Made by a program: the position numbers and the translations under genes | Part shown: piece by piece, positions 44,060 through 53,599 of the stretch | Layout of the letters: each line of letters begins with the position of its first letter | Numbering within the stretch: the first letter of the stretch is position 1 | Source: Alphaproteobacteria bacterium | GTDB lineage: Bacteria; Pseudomonadota; Alphaproteobacteria; TMED109 | DNA: 64,000 bases | NCBI GenBank assembly: GCA_022825705.1 | Contig: JAJDWH010000036.1 | Span: 1 to 64,000, forward strand | Direction of reading: 5' to 3' | The notes under the pieces: generated by a model | What the model saw: the letters and a program-made list of their open reading frames with translations, nothing else | What the model was told of the DNA's origin: nothing | Databases searched by the model: none

Positions 44060-44944
44060 TTAAGTGGGCTCGTCGACCGACGGGGCATCTCCCGCCACCG
44101 TGCTCCTGTGCATGACCCGGATGTACTCGCCTTCCGGCCACGGCTTGCCACGGTGCATCACCCGTCGGTTATCCCACAAGACCACGTCCCCTTCGTTCCA
44201 TGTGTGCGAATACACGCGCTCGGGCCGCACGCACCAGTCGATCAGTTCGTCCAGCAGGTCGCGACTGCGCTGCTCTTCCCAGCCCTCGATGTAGGCCGCG
44301 TGCGACCCCACGTAGAAATTGCGCCTACCCGTCGCGGGGTGGCGACGAATGAGGCGCTGCCGCGAGCCCGGCAGCGTGGCCTTCTCGGCTTCGTCGAAGA
44401 TGTCACCGGTATTGCGCATGCGCGAATAGATGATGCTGTGGGCGCAGATCTCGTCCGCCAACTCTTCCTTGTCGACGCCTTGCTCGCCGCCGGTCCAGCT
44501 GTCGTACCCGTCCCGGGCATCGGCGAATTCCGTGGCCCCGCCTTCGCCCGGAAGAATGCGCGCCGACAGAATGGAGAACTTGGCCGGCACCTCCTTGAAC
44601 GAACTGTCGGAATGCCACGACCGATTGCCGCGGTCGTAGACCACCTTCTTGCTTTCGGCGGCATGGCATTGCCCGTTGGCATCCATGTTCCCGAGATGCT
44701 GGATCTCGGGCGGGAAGCCGTGCGCAACGCTGTCTTCCAGAATGCTGGTTTCCAGCGGGCCGAACCGACGGCTGAAGGCCAACTGAACGGAATCGTCCAT
44801 GATCTGGTCGGGCACCACCAGTACCGCATAACGATTCGCGGCTGCCTCGAACGCCGTGAAGGTCTCGTCGTCCATGGAGCCGAGATCGACACCGGTGATC
44901 CGCGCGCCGAACTCGATCGAAGGGAGGATAGGCTCAATCTGCAT
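44060..44944 (-). CDS. TauD/TfdA family 2-oxoglutarate dioxygenase
   Basis: Fe(II)/2-oxoglutarate oxygenase of 294 residues. The HxD motif lies in RSWHSDSSFKEVPAKFSIL, followed by GGATEFADARDGYDSW, and the distal histidine and 2-oxoglutarate arginine in VLWDNRRVMHRGKPW and RVMHRSTVAG. The ATG at 44944 (MQIEPILPSIEFGARITGVD) matches the family start; an ATG four codons upstream (44956) is an alternative, and the long open frame beyond it is antisense to smc. Substrates of such enzymes range from taurine to aromatic ethers and carnitine precursors; none can be chosen here. Confidence 0.88.
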   Translation of the reverse strand: MQIEPILPSIEFGARITGVDLGSMDDETFTAFEAAANRYAVLVVPDQIMDDSVQLAFSRRFGPLETSILEDSVAHGFPPEIQHLGNMDANGQCHAAESKKVVYDRGNRSWHSDSSFKEVPAKFSILSARILPGEGGATEFADARDGYDSWTGGEQGVDKEELADEICAHSIIYSRMRNTGDIFDEAEKATLPGSRQRLIRRHPATGRRNFYVGSHAAYIEGWEEQRSRDLLDELIDWCVRPERVYSHTWNEGDVVLWDNRRVMHRGKPWPEGEYIRVMHRSTVAGDAPSVDEPT

Positions 44945-45125
44945 GGCGCGGAGCATCGTCCATCGTCCCAGACCGGTCAACCGAAGCCCATCAGCAACCT
45001 GCTCACCCGTCTGACGCGGCAGACGGCTACACGCCATATGGGTAAGATTCTGCCCTGAACTACCAAATGCTGTGTCATTTCCGCTGCGATGGTATATTTG
45101 CGGCAATCTCCACGGAGTGCCTCCG

Positions 45126-48100
45126 GTGCGATTGACGCACGTCGCCCTAACCGGGTTCAAGTCCTTCGTCGAAGAGACGACGTTCGAAATCGGCCCCGGC
45201 ATGACCGGTGTCGTGGGCCCGAACGGCTGCGGCAAGTCCAACCTGGTCGAAGCCCTTCGCTGGGCGATGGGGGAACACGCCCCCCGCAGCGTGCGTGCGG
45301 CCGAAATGGACGACGTCATCTTCGACGGAACTGCGGCCCGCCCTGCCCGGAATCTCGCCGAAATCCGGATCGTCATCGACAACGAGGACCGGAGCGCCCC
45401 ACCGCCGTTCAACGACTCGGACACGATCGAGATCTGTCGCCGCATTCGGCGGGGCCAGGGCTCCTCCTTCTTCGTCAACCAACGCGAAGTGCGCGCCCGG
45501 GACGTGCAGTTGCTGTTTGCCGACAGCGCGCTCGGCGCCCGCTCGCATGCCATCGTGGCGCAGGGGCATGTCGACGCGATCATTCACGCCAAGCCGGCGG
45601 ATCGCCGGCGGCTGCTGGAAGAGGCCGCAGGCATTGTGGGTGTGCATTCCCGACGGCATGAGGCCGAACTCCGACTCCGATCCACTGAAGAGAACCTCAC
45701 CCGCGTGGACGACCTGCTGGGCACCCAGCAGGCGCGGCTTGCCGTGCTTCGCCGACAAGCCCGTCAGGCCGCGCGATACCGCTCGGTATCCGACCGGCTG
45801 CGGACCGCTGACGCCAGACTGTCCCTCCATCGCTGGCGGGCAGCGCAGGAAGAGGGCGAGACGGCGCGGTCGGACCTCGACGGCGCCAGACGGAACGTCA
45901 CGGCGGCCACGGCCGCGGCCGCTGAAGAAAGTTCGCGGCAAGCTTCCCTGCAAGACGAATTGCCGCAGCTGCGGGAGGCGGAAGCGAAGGCGAGCGCCGC
46001 TGTCCAGCGGATCGCGCACGAGCGCGCTCTCCTCAACCGCGAACTCGACGACGTGGCCGGTCGCCGGCGGCAGCTCGAGACCGAGTGCAGCCAAACGCGA
46101 AACGACCAGACACGCGAACGGGAGAGCCTGAACGACTTTGCCCGCGAGCAGGCGGCGCTTCAGGATGAGCAGGAGACGATCGAGGCTGAGCACCGGGGTC
46201 AGGCCGAGACCCGTGCTGATCTTGAAACGAGCCTCACCGCGTCCAGGACCGTCCTGGAGACCGCGCAAGCGGCGCAGGCCGAGGCGGACCGGGCCCTTAC
46301 CCGGGCCGAAGCACAGGCTGCGGCCCTGGCGCAGGACGTCGACGAAAAGGCCAGCGCACTCGATCGACTGGACGGCCGTATCGCTGCGACCGAAGCGGCG
46401 CTCGAGGAGCTGGCGGCAGGGGACCAGACGCCACTTGGCGACCCGGATGCGCTGGAGGCCGACGTTCGAGCCGTCGACGCGCGCGCAGACGCCGCAGAGG
46501 CATTGGAAGCCACGGCACGAAGCCAGCTTGCCGAAACCGAGAAGACGGGCAAGTCCGCTGCCGAATCCCTCGAGACAGCAAGGGCCCAGCTGGTCGCTGC
46601 CGATCGCCGCCTCGACCCGCTCCGTGCCGAACGTGACACGCTCGCCCTCCAACTCGACGCAAGCGGCAAGAGCACGCTGGCCCAGTTGGTGGAGATACAG
46701 CCGGGTTTCGAGCGTGCCGCCGCCGCCGCACTGGGTGACGACCTGGAGGCGGACCCCGCTGGCGGCCCGGTGACCTGGCATGACCTGGGGGAACTCGCCG
46801 CCAGCGCACTGCCGGCCGGCTGCGTGCCGCTGTCCGAATACGTCAGCGGCCCGGCGGCGCTGCAGCGACGACTCGCCTTCACCGGCGTCGTCGCCGATGA
46901 CGCGGGCAATGCCCTTCAGGGGAAACTAGTTCCCGGTCAGCGGCTGGTTGACCGCACCGGCGCGCTCTGGCGGTGGGATGGGTACACACATTCCTCGGGC
47001 GAAACGACTCCGGTGTCCCGCCGGTTCCAGCAGAAGAACCGGTTCGACGAGCTGGCCCGCGCAATCGATGCCGCCGAGCAGCACCGTGCCGAGGCGCAGA
47101 CCCGCGCGAGCGCCGCCGACGAGCGTGCCCGGGTCGCCGATGCCGGCACTGCCGAGGCTCGGGAGGCCCTGAACCACGCCGTCGAGGGCCGCCAAGCGGC
47201 CGAACAGGAACGCAATGCCGCGCGCGACCGCCATGCCGCCGCACTCGCCGCCAGCGTCGAAGTCCGAGCCAAGCATGCGTCGCTCACCGAAGCGCACGTG
47301 CGTCTGACCGAAGAGCGCACGTTGCACCAGCGATCGCTCGACGACGCCCGCTCCGCGGCCGGCAGCTACTCCGGGGCAGAGCCTCTGGCTCGGGCCGCGG
47401 AGGAGCGACAGCAGGAAACAGAGGCCGCGCTCACGGATTTCAATCGGGCCCTGGAGTCCCACACCCGCATGCAGGAAGCGGAAACCCATCGGCAGCAGCG
47501 CCTCGAGACCGTGCGTCAGCAGTGGCAGAACTGGGAGCGAAGGAAGAGCGCGACAGAGCAGCACCTGGTGGAGCTTCGTCGGCGTCTCGATGAACTAGAT
47601 GGTCAGCTTGCCGTGCTGGACCGGAAACCGCAGGAACTCGAGAAGCAGCTGGAAGGGCTAGTCGATCACCTGCAGGAGGCTGAGCGTCAGCAACAGTCCG
47701 CGGCGGATGCGCGCGTGTCGCGCGAATCGGCGCTCCGCGAGGCCAACCAGGCCGTCGCGGAGGCCAACAACCGACAAGCGGAGGCCCGGGAAGCGATGGC
47801 CCGGGCCGAGGGTGCCTGCAAGCAGGTAGAGGAACGCCTGACCGGCGAACGCGAACGGATCCGGGAGCGGCTGGGTGCCGCTCCTGACCGGCTTTCCGAA
47901 CTCGCCGGTCTCAAGGAAGGCGAAACGCTTGCGCCCCGCGATCAGCTTGAACGCACGCTGGAGCGGCTCTACCGCGAACGCGACAACGTGGGTTCCGTCA
48001 ATCTGCGCGCCGAAGTGGAGGCAGACGAGGCCGCGGCCGAAATCGACAAGCTTTCCGAAAGCCGCTCGGAGCTGGTCCAGGCCGTGGAAAAGCTGCGAAG

Positions 48101-48614
48101 CGCGATCAACCGGCTGAACCGCGAAGCCAGGGGGCGTCTGCGAAGCACGTTCGGCACGGTCGACCAGCACTTTCAGTCCGTGTTCAAGACCCTGTTCCAG
48201 GGCGGCGAAGCGCGCCTCGAACTGGTCGATTCGGAAGATCCGCTCGAGGCGGGGCTGGAGATCGTGGCCAGCCCGCCGGGCAAGCAGCTCCAGAAAATCT
48301 CGCTGCTGTCGGGCGGGGAGAAGGCGTTGGCCGCCCTTTCCCTGATCTTCGCCATGTTCCTGACGCGGCCCGCCCCTCTTTGTGTCCTGGACGAAGTCGA
48401 CGCCGCGCTGGACGACAGCAACGTCGAGCGGTTCTGCGGGTTGCTCACCGAGATCGCCAAGGCTTCGAACACCCGCCTGCTGGTGGTCACGCACCACCCG
48501 TTCACCATGACCCAGATGGATCGGCTCTACGGCGTGACGATGCAAGAGCCGGGCGTCTCTACGCTCGTCTCGGTAGACCTCGCGCACGCGGAAGGACTGC
48601 GCGAGGCCAGCTGA
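45126..48614 (+). CDS. smc: Chromosome segregation protein SMC
   Basis: Condensin ATPase of 1162 residues. The N-terminal head has Walker A VVGPNGCGKSNLVEALRWAM (about 28-47), followed by ARSHAIVAQGHVDAIIHAKP. Long heptad-rich coiled coils run about 170-480 and 650-1000. The hinge lies about 520-640 (VPLSEYVSGPAALQRRLAF). The C-terminal head has SLLSGGEKALAALSLIFAMF and Walker B LCVLDEVDAALDDSNVERF. The GTG at 45126 is preferred because CGGAG precedes it by 8 bases and it gives the family start RLTHVALTGFKSF. An upstream in-frame start adds 18 unrelated residues. Confidence 0.95.
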   Translation: MRLTHVALTGFKSFVEETTFEIGPGMTGVVGPNGCGKSNLVEALRWAMGEHAPRSVRAAEMDDVIFDGTAARPARNLAEIRIVIDNEDRSAPPPFNDSDTIEICRRIRRGQGSSFFVNQREVRARDVQLLFADSALGARSHAIVAQGHVDAIIHAKPADRRRLLEEAAGIVGVHSRRHEAELRLRSTEENLTRVDDLLGTQQARLAVLRRQARQAARYRSVSDRLRTADARLSLHRWRAAQEEGETARSDLDGARRNVTAATAAAAEESSRQASLQDELPQLREAEAKASAAVQRIAHERALLNRELDDVAGRRRQLETECSQTRNDQTRERESLNDFAREQAALQDEQETIEAEHRGQAETRADLETSLTASRTVLETAQAAQAEADRALTRAEAQAAALAQDVDEKASALDRLDGRIAATEAALEELAAGDQTPLGDPDALEADVRAVDARADAAEALEATARSQLAETEKTGKSAAESLETARAQLVAADRRLDPLRAERDTLALQLDASGKSTLAQLVEIQPGFERAAAAALGDDLEADPAGGPVTWHDLGELAASALPAGCVPLSEYVSGPAALQRRLAFTGVVADDAGNALQGKLVPGQRLVDRTGALWRWDGYTHSSGETTPVSRRFQQKNRFDELARAIDAAEQHRAEAQTRASAADERARVADAGTAEAREALNHAVEGRQAAEQERNAARDRHAAALAASVEVRAKHASLTEAHVRLTEERTLHQRSLDDARSAAGSYSGAEPLARAAEERQQETEAALTDFNRALESHTRMQEAETHRQQRLETVRQQWQNWERRKSATEQHLVELRRRLDELDGQLAVLDRKPQELEKQLEGLVDHLQEAERQQQSAADARVSRESALREANQAVAEANNRQAEAREAMARAEGACKQVEERLTGERERIRERLGAAPDRLSELAGLKEGETLAPRDQLERTLERLYRERDNVGSVNLRAEVEADEAAAEIDKLSESRSELVQAVEKLRSAINRLNREARGRLRSTFGTVDQHFQSVFKTLFQGGEARLELVDSEDPLEAGLEIVASPPGKQLQKISLLSGGEKALAALSLIFAMFLTRPAPLCVLDEVDAALDDSNVERFCGLLTEIAKASNTRLLVVTHHPFTMTQMDRLYGVTMQEPGVSTLVSVDLAHAEGLREAS

Positions 48615-48770
48615 GCTCGACGACGCCCCTGGCGTCGGCCAGCCATCCGCCACGTCGGATCTGCTGTCAGGGCAAAGGCGCTGCACTCTCGCGCCCGGTC
48701 CCAAGTGGCGCTTTCGAGGCGGGTTCCTGGCAGCCGCGCCGCCGGCAAACTTCCCTGGGGTACTGGCAGT

Positions 48771-49067
48771 TCAATCGCCAGCCGAAAGGAGGGCGTTGGC
48801 AATTGCCGCCCATTCTTCGTCCAGCGGCGCCGAGCAGACGGGCTTGCCGGCGCGGCGGTACCAGTACGTCGCATTGGACAGGTCGCCCTCGATCCGATGC
48901 AGGTGGGCATGGATCCACGCCCCGTCGCTGCCCAGCCCCGACTGCACCAATCGGTGCGCGGCGTCCCATTCGTCGTTGGCAATCCGCCACAGTGCCTCGA
49001 GTGGTCGTGACAGACTTGCGGGCGGCGTTGCCTCGCGGAGCGTCTCGCGGAATTCGTCCAGGTTCAT
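48771..49067 (-). CDS. Conserved small hypothetical protein
   Basis: A 98-residue protein beginning MNLDEFRETLREATPPASLS with GGGGAGA just upstream of the ATG. The conserved-looking core is IANDEWDAAHRLVQ, then WIHAHLHRIEGDLSNATYWY and RRAGKP. It resembles small alphaproteobacterial proteins of unknown function that I know by pattern but cannot name. It is rich in Trp, His and Tyr, which suggests a compact fold. The longer frame upstream is GC-rich filler. Confidence 0.7.
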   Translation of the reverse strand: MNLDEFRETLREATPPASLSRPLEALWRIANDEWDAAHRLVQSGLGSDGAWIHAHLHRIEGDLSNATYWYRRAGKPVCSAPLDEEWAAIANALLSAGD

Positions 49068-49405
49068 CGGTCGTCTCCCCACGGAGCCAGCATAGGTCTG
49101 CGGGAGGCGCGCCACCGCTTGCGCGAACGCTTGTGCCGACATCCGGGGAGTTCCGGCGGCGGGCGGTCGTGGACGAGTAGCCGGCCGCGCGCATCCGACG
49201 TCAGGCCGGCACCCGAGGCCGCCGGTGACCGCGGCTTCGCCAGATGAAACCACCGGCATGATCGGCTGATCGCGCGAGCCCCGGATTGCTTGCCCTCGGG
49301 AGGCCGTCACGGCCGCGGCAACCGACCACCGCCGCCCGCACGGGAGCCCCACCCGACATCCCGTTCCGACGTTCTGCCCCTATCGCCGACGTGCAGAGCA
49401 CGCAG
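49068..49405. other. Spacer without recognisable genes
   Basis: About 340 bp between two minus-strand genes; no frame carries recognisable content and the small conserved gene's promoter probably lies here. Confidence 0.35.
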
Positions 49406-50848
49406 TCAGGCGCCGGCCGCCTTCCCCCGGCTGCCGGAAGCAAAATGCTCGATGGAATTGGCGTAGAAAGCAAGCACATCCAGGGCGTCGTCGCTCGTGC
49501 GGTAGAGCCCGTTCGACGTCGTCACCAGATGCCGGAGCGTAAGCATGCGCAGGCCGACCGTGACCGCGTAGTCGCGGTCGGCGCGTGGGATATGAACGTA
49601 CGCTTCACGATGCTCGAGATCCTCGATCAGGCGATGTGCACGCGCCTTGATTTCCAGTTCGCTCATCGCTTCGGTCGGATTCCGCACAAACACCGTCGCG
49701 ACAGCAGCAACCGGTGTCACGGGAATGCAACGGGCAACAGCGTCCAGCAATTGCGTTCCCAGTAACTGGAGCGCCGCCTCGCTGGCGTCCGCGTCGTCGG
49801 ATCGAAAGTCGACACCGTGCTCGCGGACATAGGATCGCATGGACAACGGCTGCCCGAAGCTCAGGCAAGCGTAGCCAAATCGATACCAGCGCCCGCTCAG
49901 CATGAGCCACACGTTGTGACCGATCCACGTCAAGACCGTCCTGAAGATGAATGCTCGAGTTCGTCGGGCGGCGCCGGGATCAAGCGCGCGGACCAGCGAA
50001 CGATCCTCGAGGACACGGTCGTAGTTGATTCCGACTGGCACGAAGACCAGGTCACGGTCGCCATCCGGATCGAACTCCGAGACCATGTACTTGATCAGGC
50101 CGAGCTTAGGTGTACGGAGGCGCCCATCCCGGGTCAGGCCTCCTTCCGGAAACACCGCCTGCGCCATTCCGCCGGCGGTTGCGAACTGAACGTATCGGGC
50201 GAGAACCTTCCGGTAGAGACTGTTCCCCGAGCCTCGCCGGACGAAGTACGCCCCCAGCGTCCGAATCAGCGTCTGCAGCGGCCAAATCCTCGCCCATTCG
50301 CCAACGGCGTAGCTCAGCGCCGACCGATTGACCACCATGTAGGCGAGGATCAGGTAATCCATGTTGCTGCGGTGGTTGATGACGAACACGATGCTGGAAT
50401 TGTGATCGATCGTGGCCAGCGCCTGTTCGTTAGTTGACCCGAGTCGCACGCGGTACAGCAGCTGAATGAGCCGCCGAGCCAAGTAGTGGCCGATGCGGAA
50501 GTACGCATAGGCATTGAACGACGGCACGATTTCCCGGGCGTACCGAGCGGCCTCCCCCATCAGCACGTCTCGCGGGGTTCCCGTCGCGGACGACTGCTGA
50601 TCGACAGCTTCCAGCACTTCGGGGTCGTAGGTCAGGCGATCGATGAGGACCTGGCGCTTGGTTCTCGCGAAGCGGGGAATCTCGAACTGCAGCCGCTCGT
50701 TGAGGTCTTCGATCACGCGATTGAGGCGACGGCGCAGAAACCAGCGAACGCTCGGCACCAGCATGCGGTCGACAATCGACCAAGCCGCGAGTAGAGCTCC
50801 CGCGACCACCAGCCAGAGCGGGAGCGTCACGGCGTCATCGGCGATCAC
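49406..50848 (-). CDS. PlsB-like 1-acylglycerol/glycerol-3-phosphate acyltransferase
   Basis: Membrane-associated acyltransferase of about 480 residues. Block I is VINHRSNMDYLILAYMVV (HX4D), then YFVRRGSGNSLYRKVLARYV (block II), AVFPEGGLTRDGRLRTPKLG (block III) and FVPVGINYDRVLED (block IV), the order found in glycerol-3-phosphate acyltransferases. An N-terminal hydrophobic segment (TLPLWLVVAGALLAAWSIVD) anchors it. I chose the GTG at 50848, which precedes that segment; the frame stays open further upstream without domain content. Role: probably phospholipid synthesis. Confidence 0.8.
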   Translation of the reverse strand: MIADDAVTLPLWLVVAGALLAAWSIVDRMLVPSVRWFLRRRLNRVIEDLNERLQFEIPRFARTKRQVLIDRLTYDPEVLEAVDQQSSATGTPRDVLMGEAARYAREIVPSFNAYAYFRIGHYLARRLIQLLYRVRLGSTNEQALATIDHNSSIVFVINHRSNMDYLILAYMVVNRSALSYAVGEWARIWPLQTLIRTLGAYFVRRGSGNSLYRKVLARYVQFATAGGMAQAVFPEGGLTRDGRLRTPKLGLIKYMVSEFDPDGDRDLVFVPVGINYDRVLEDRSLVRALDPGAARRTRAFIFRTVLTWIGHNVWLMLSGRWYRFGYACLSFGQPLSMRSYVREHGVDFRSDDADASEAALQLLGTQLLDAVARCIPVTPVAAVATVFVRNPTEAMSELEIKARAHRLIEDLEHREAYVHIPRADRDYAVTVGLRMLTLRHLVTTSNGLYRTSDDALDVLAFYANSIEHFASGSRGKAAGA

Positions 50849-51156
50849 TCGCCGCCCAGGATCCGACGGGCCGGTTCGAACGCATCCGCTTCTCCGGCGA
50901 GTTCGTCCGACCAGCATGCCACAACGAATCAGCAAGCACCTGATCCTGTCCGTCCGGTAGGCCGCGGCGATAGGGCGTGCATATGCTCGCGTGTTCCGTG
51001 CTCCCATTGCGGCCCCGGGCCGCAGGCAGGATGTCGCGGATGCCTGGTGCGGATGCGGCCGGCGAGTGGCAACGTTCGTCCGCACCGCCGGCGGCTGGCC
51101 GGGCCCTTGCTCGTACCGCCGCCGGATCACTGCTACCACGCGAGGTGCTTTCGGTG

Positions 51157-51618
51157 ATGGAAATTCGTCGCGGCGGGCTGGAGGATCCACGCGTACAGGA
51201 CCTCCTTCGGACCCATCTTCGTCAGGCTCGCTCCGAAACCGCGCCCGGCAGCGCCCATGCGCTGGATCTTCAAGACCTGCATGCGCCAGACATCGACTTC
51301 TGGTCGGCATGGTGCGAGGACGAACTGCTTGCGGTCGGCGCCATGAAGCGGTTGTCCGGCCACCACTTCGAGATCAAGTCGATGCACACGGCGACCGCCA
51401 GCCGGCGCACCGGGGTCGGCAGCGCCATGCTGCTGCACATCATTGAGGCCGCACGTCGGCGCGGCGCGCGGCGGCTTAGCCTCGAAACCGGCTCGTGGTC
51501 ATACTTTGAGCCCGCCCGCGCGCTCTACCGGAAACGCGGGTTCGTCGAATGCGAGCCCTTCGCCGAATACGTTCCAGACCGGAACAGCGTCTTCATGACT
51601 CTCGTGCTGGCGCCCTGA
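51157..51618 (+). CDS. GNAT family N-acetyltransferase
   Basis: Acetyl-CoA-dependent transferase of 153 residues. The GNAT fold shows LLAVGAMKRLSGHHFEIKSM, then the pyrophosphate loop ASRRTGVGSAMLLHIIEAAR, and the terminal LSLETGSWSYFEPARALYRK followed by RGFVECEPFAEY. The ATG at 51157 (MEIRRGGLEDPRVQDLLRTH) fits the family start. This subtype resembles YsnE-like acetyltransferases; the substrate is unknown. Confidence 0.87.
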   Translation: MEIRRGGLEDPRVQDLLRTHLRQARSETAPGSAHALDLQDLHAPDIDFWSAWCEDELLAVGAMKRLSGHHFEIKSMHTATASRRTGVGSAMLLHIIEAARRRGARRLSLETGSWSYFEPARALYRKRGFVECEPFAEYVPDRNSVFMTLVLAP

Positions 51619-51840
51619 TCCGGGACTTCGCACCCCGACGGGCGACGATGCCGGACGGCGCCCCCGGATCGGAACTGCGAGGTTGGCCGCCGGCCTGCAT
51701 GCGGCAAACTCGTCACACTCGGCCTGAACGCTCGCGCGACATGCGGCGTCGCAACCGAGCCGCGCGGCCTCCGGCACTCGCTACTCCCGGCAAATTGTGG
51801 GTAGTCTTTGCTCCACCGCGCTCTCGTTGGAACTCCGCCC

Positions 51841-53517
51841 GTGACAGACCTACACCCTTGGCTCAACGCCTACCCTGATCACGTGTCCTGGGAAGCAGAA
51901 TTGTCAGGACGCCCCGTCTCCGCGCTGCTTGACGATTCCGTGGCCAGGTTCCCTACCCACGAATGTATGGATTTCCTGGGCAAGACCTACACGTATGCGG
52001 AACTCGGTGAACTGGTCGAACGGGCCGCCGCCGGGTTCCGGTCACTGGGCGTGGAGAAGGGCGTGAAGGTCGGCCTGTTCCTGCCGAACTGCCCGCAGTT
52101 CGTCATCGCCTATTTCGGCGTCCTGCGCACGGGCGGGACCGTCGTGAACTACAGCCCCCTGTATGCCGAGGAGGACCTGGTTCGGCAGATCGAGGACTCC
52201 GGCACCACCGTCATGGTGACGCTGAGCCTCAAGGCCTTGTACCCGAAGATGGCGTCGGCGATGAAGAAGAGCGGCGTCCGGAAGCTCGTCGTCGGGGACC
52301 TGCAGGATGTCCTGCCCTTCCCGAAGAATTTCCTGTTCCCCTTGTTCAAACGCGCCGAGATCGCCGACGTCGCCGATGACGACACGCATGTCACCTTCCG
52401 CGAACTGGTCGCGCCGCGGGCTCCGTGCCCGCCCGTCGACATCCAGCCCGAGCAGGACATCGCCGTCCTCCAGTACACCGGCGGCACCACCGGCGTCTCG
52501 AAAGGCGCCATGCTGACGCACGCGAACATCTACACCAACATCCAGCAGGCCCTGCTCTGGAACCAGGAGGTTGAGCGGGGCCAAGAGCGCATGATGGGCG
52601 TGCTTCCGTTCTTCCATGTGTTCGCCATGACGGTGGTGATGGGGCTGACACTGGCCGTGGGCGGCTCGATCGTCATGCATCCACGGTTCGAGCTCGAAGC
52701 CGTCCTCAAGGACATCGTCAAGAAGAAACCGACCCTGTTCCCCGGTGTGCCGACGATGTACATGGCCATCATCAACCATCCGAAGATCGGGCGCTTCGAT
52801 CTCACCTCCATCAAGACGTGCATGGCAGGCGGCGCGCCGTTACCCATGGAAGTCAAGCAGCGCTTCGAGACACTCTCCGGCTGTTCGCTGGTCGAGGGCT
52901 ACGGCCTCACGGAATGCTCGCCGATGGCCACCGCCAATCCAATCGGCGCCCCGGGCAAGGAAGGGTCGGTCGGGATGCCGCTGCCGGCCACCACCATCAC
53001 GATCGTCGACAAGGAAGATCCGCAGACGCTGCTGCCGCTGGGCGAGGCCGGGGAGATCTGCATTTCCGGCCCGCAGGTCATGCGGGGCTACTGGGGGCGC
53101 GAAGAGGCCACTGCCGAGACCATCGTCGAGGGCCGCCTGCGCACCGGCGACGTCGGCTATCTCGATGAAGAAGGCTACCTCTTCATCATCGATCGGATGA
53201 AGGACCTGATCCTGGTGAGTGGGTTCAACGTGTTCCCGCGCAACGTGGAGGAAGGGATCTACCGCCACCCGGCGGTGGACGAGGTCACGGTGATAGGCGT
53301 GCCCGACGACTACACCGGCGAAGCCGTCAAGGCTTTCATCAAGCTCAAGGACGGCAGCAGCCTCGACGCCGACGGACTCCGGGCGTTCCTCAAGGACAAG
53401 GTCGGCCGGCACGAGATGCCGAAACACATCGAGTTCCGTGACGCACTCCCGAAGACCATGATCGGGAAGCTCTCCAAGAAGGAATTGGTCGCCGAGGAGG
53501 CGGCCCGGCGCGCATAG
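51841..53517 (+). CDS. fadD: Long-chain fatty acid-CoA ligase
   Basis: AMP-forming acyl-CoA synthetase of 558 residues that activates fatty acids. Key motifs: P-loop LQYTGGTTGVSKGAMLTHAN, VLPFFHVFAMTVVMG, the A5 motif VEGYGLTECSP, the A7/A8 region RTGDVGYLDEEGYLFIIDRM and KDLILVSGFNVFPRNVEE, and the catalytic lysine in LPKTMIGKLSKKEL. The GTG at 51841 gives the usual start VTDLHPWLNAYPD. Confidence 0.92.
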   Translation: MTDLHPWLNAYPDHVSWEAELSGRPVSALLDDSVARFPTHECMDFLGKTYTYAELGELVERAAAGFRSLGVEKGVKVGLFLPNCPQFVIAYFGVLRTGGTVVNYSPLYAEEDLVRQIEDSGTTVMVTLSLKALYPKMASAMKKSGVRKLVVGDLQDVLPFPKNFLFPLFKRAEIADVADDDTHVTFRELVAPRAPCPPVDIQPEQDIAVLQYTGGTTGVSKGAMLTHANIYTNIQQALLWNQEVERGQERMMGVLPFFHVFAMTVVMGLTLAVGGSIVMHPRFELEAVLKDIVKKKPTLFPGVPTMYMAIINHPKIGRFDLTSIKTCMAGGAPLPMEVKQRFETLSGCSLVEGYGLTECSPMATANPIGAPGKEGSVGMPLPATTITIVDKEDPQTLLPLGEAGEICISGPQVMRGYWGREEATAETIVEGRLRTGDVGYLDEEGYLFIIDRMKDLILVSGFNVFPRNVEEGIYRHPAVDEVTVIGVPDDYTGEAVKAFIKLKDGSSLDADGLRAFLKDKVGRHEMPKHIEFRDALPKTMIGKLSKKELVAEEAARRA

Positions 53518-53599
53518 CCGTCGACAGGAAGCCGTCCGTCACGTCGCCGCGCCTGCTGTCTGCCGGCTTCCGCCGGGGCAGGCTCCCGCCTGACGTCGA

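Noticed and set aside
44945-45583. N-terminal extension of the TauD-type gene
   Set aside because: The frame is open but antisense to the smc start and unrelated to the dioxygenase family, whose N-terminus begins at 44944.
45147-46781. 544-codon minus-strand frame inside smc
   Set aside because: Antisense to SMC head and coiled coil; no domain content.
53527-53571. Hairpin between fadD and the CoA-transferase gene as a bidirectional terminator
   Set aside because: 8-bp arms (ggaagccg/cggcttcc) with a 29-base loop and no T-run; too weak to report as a feature.
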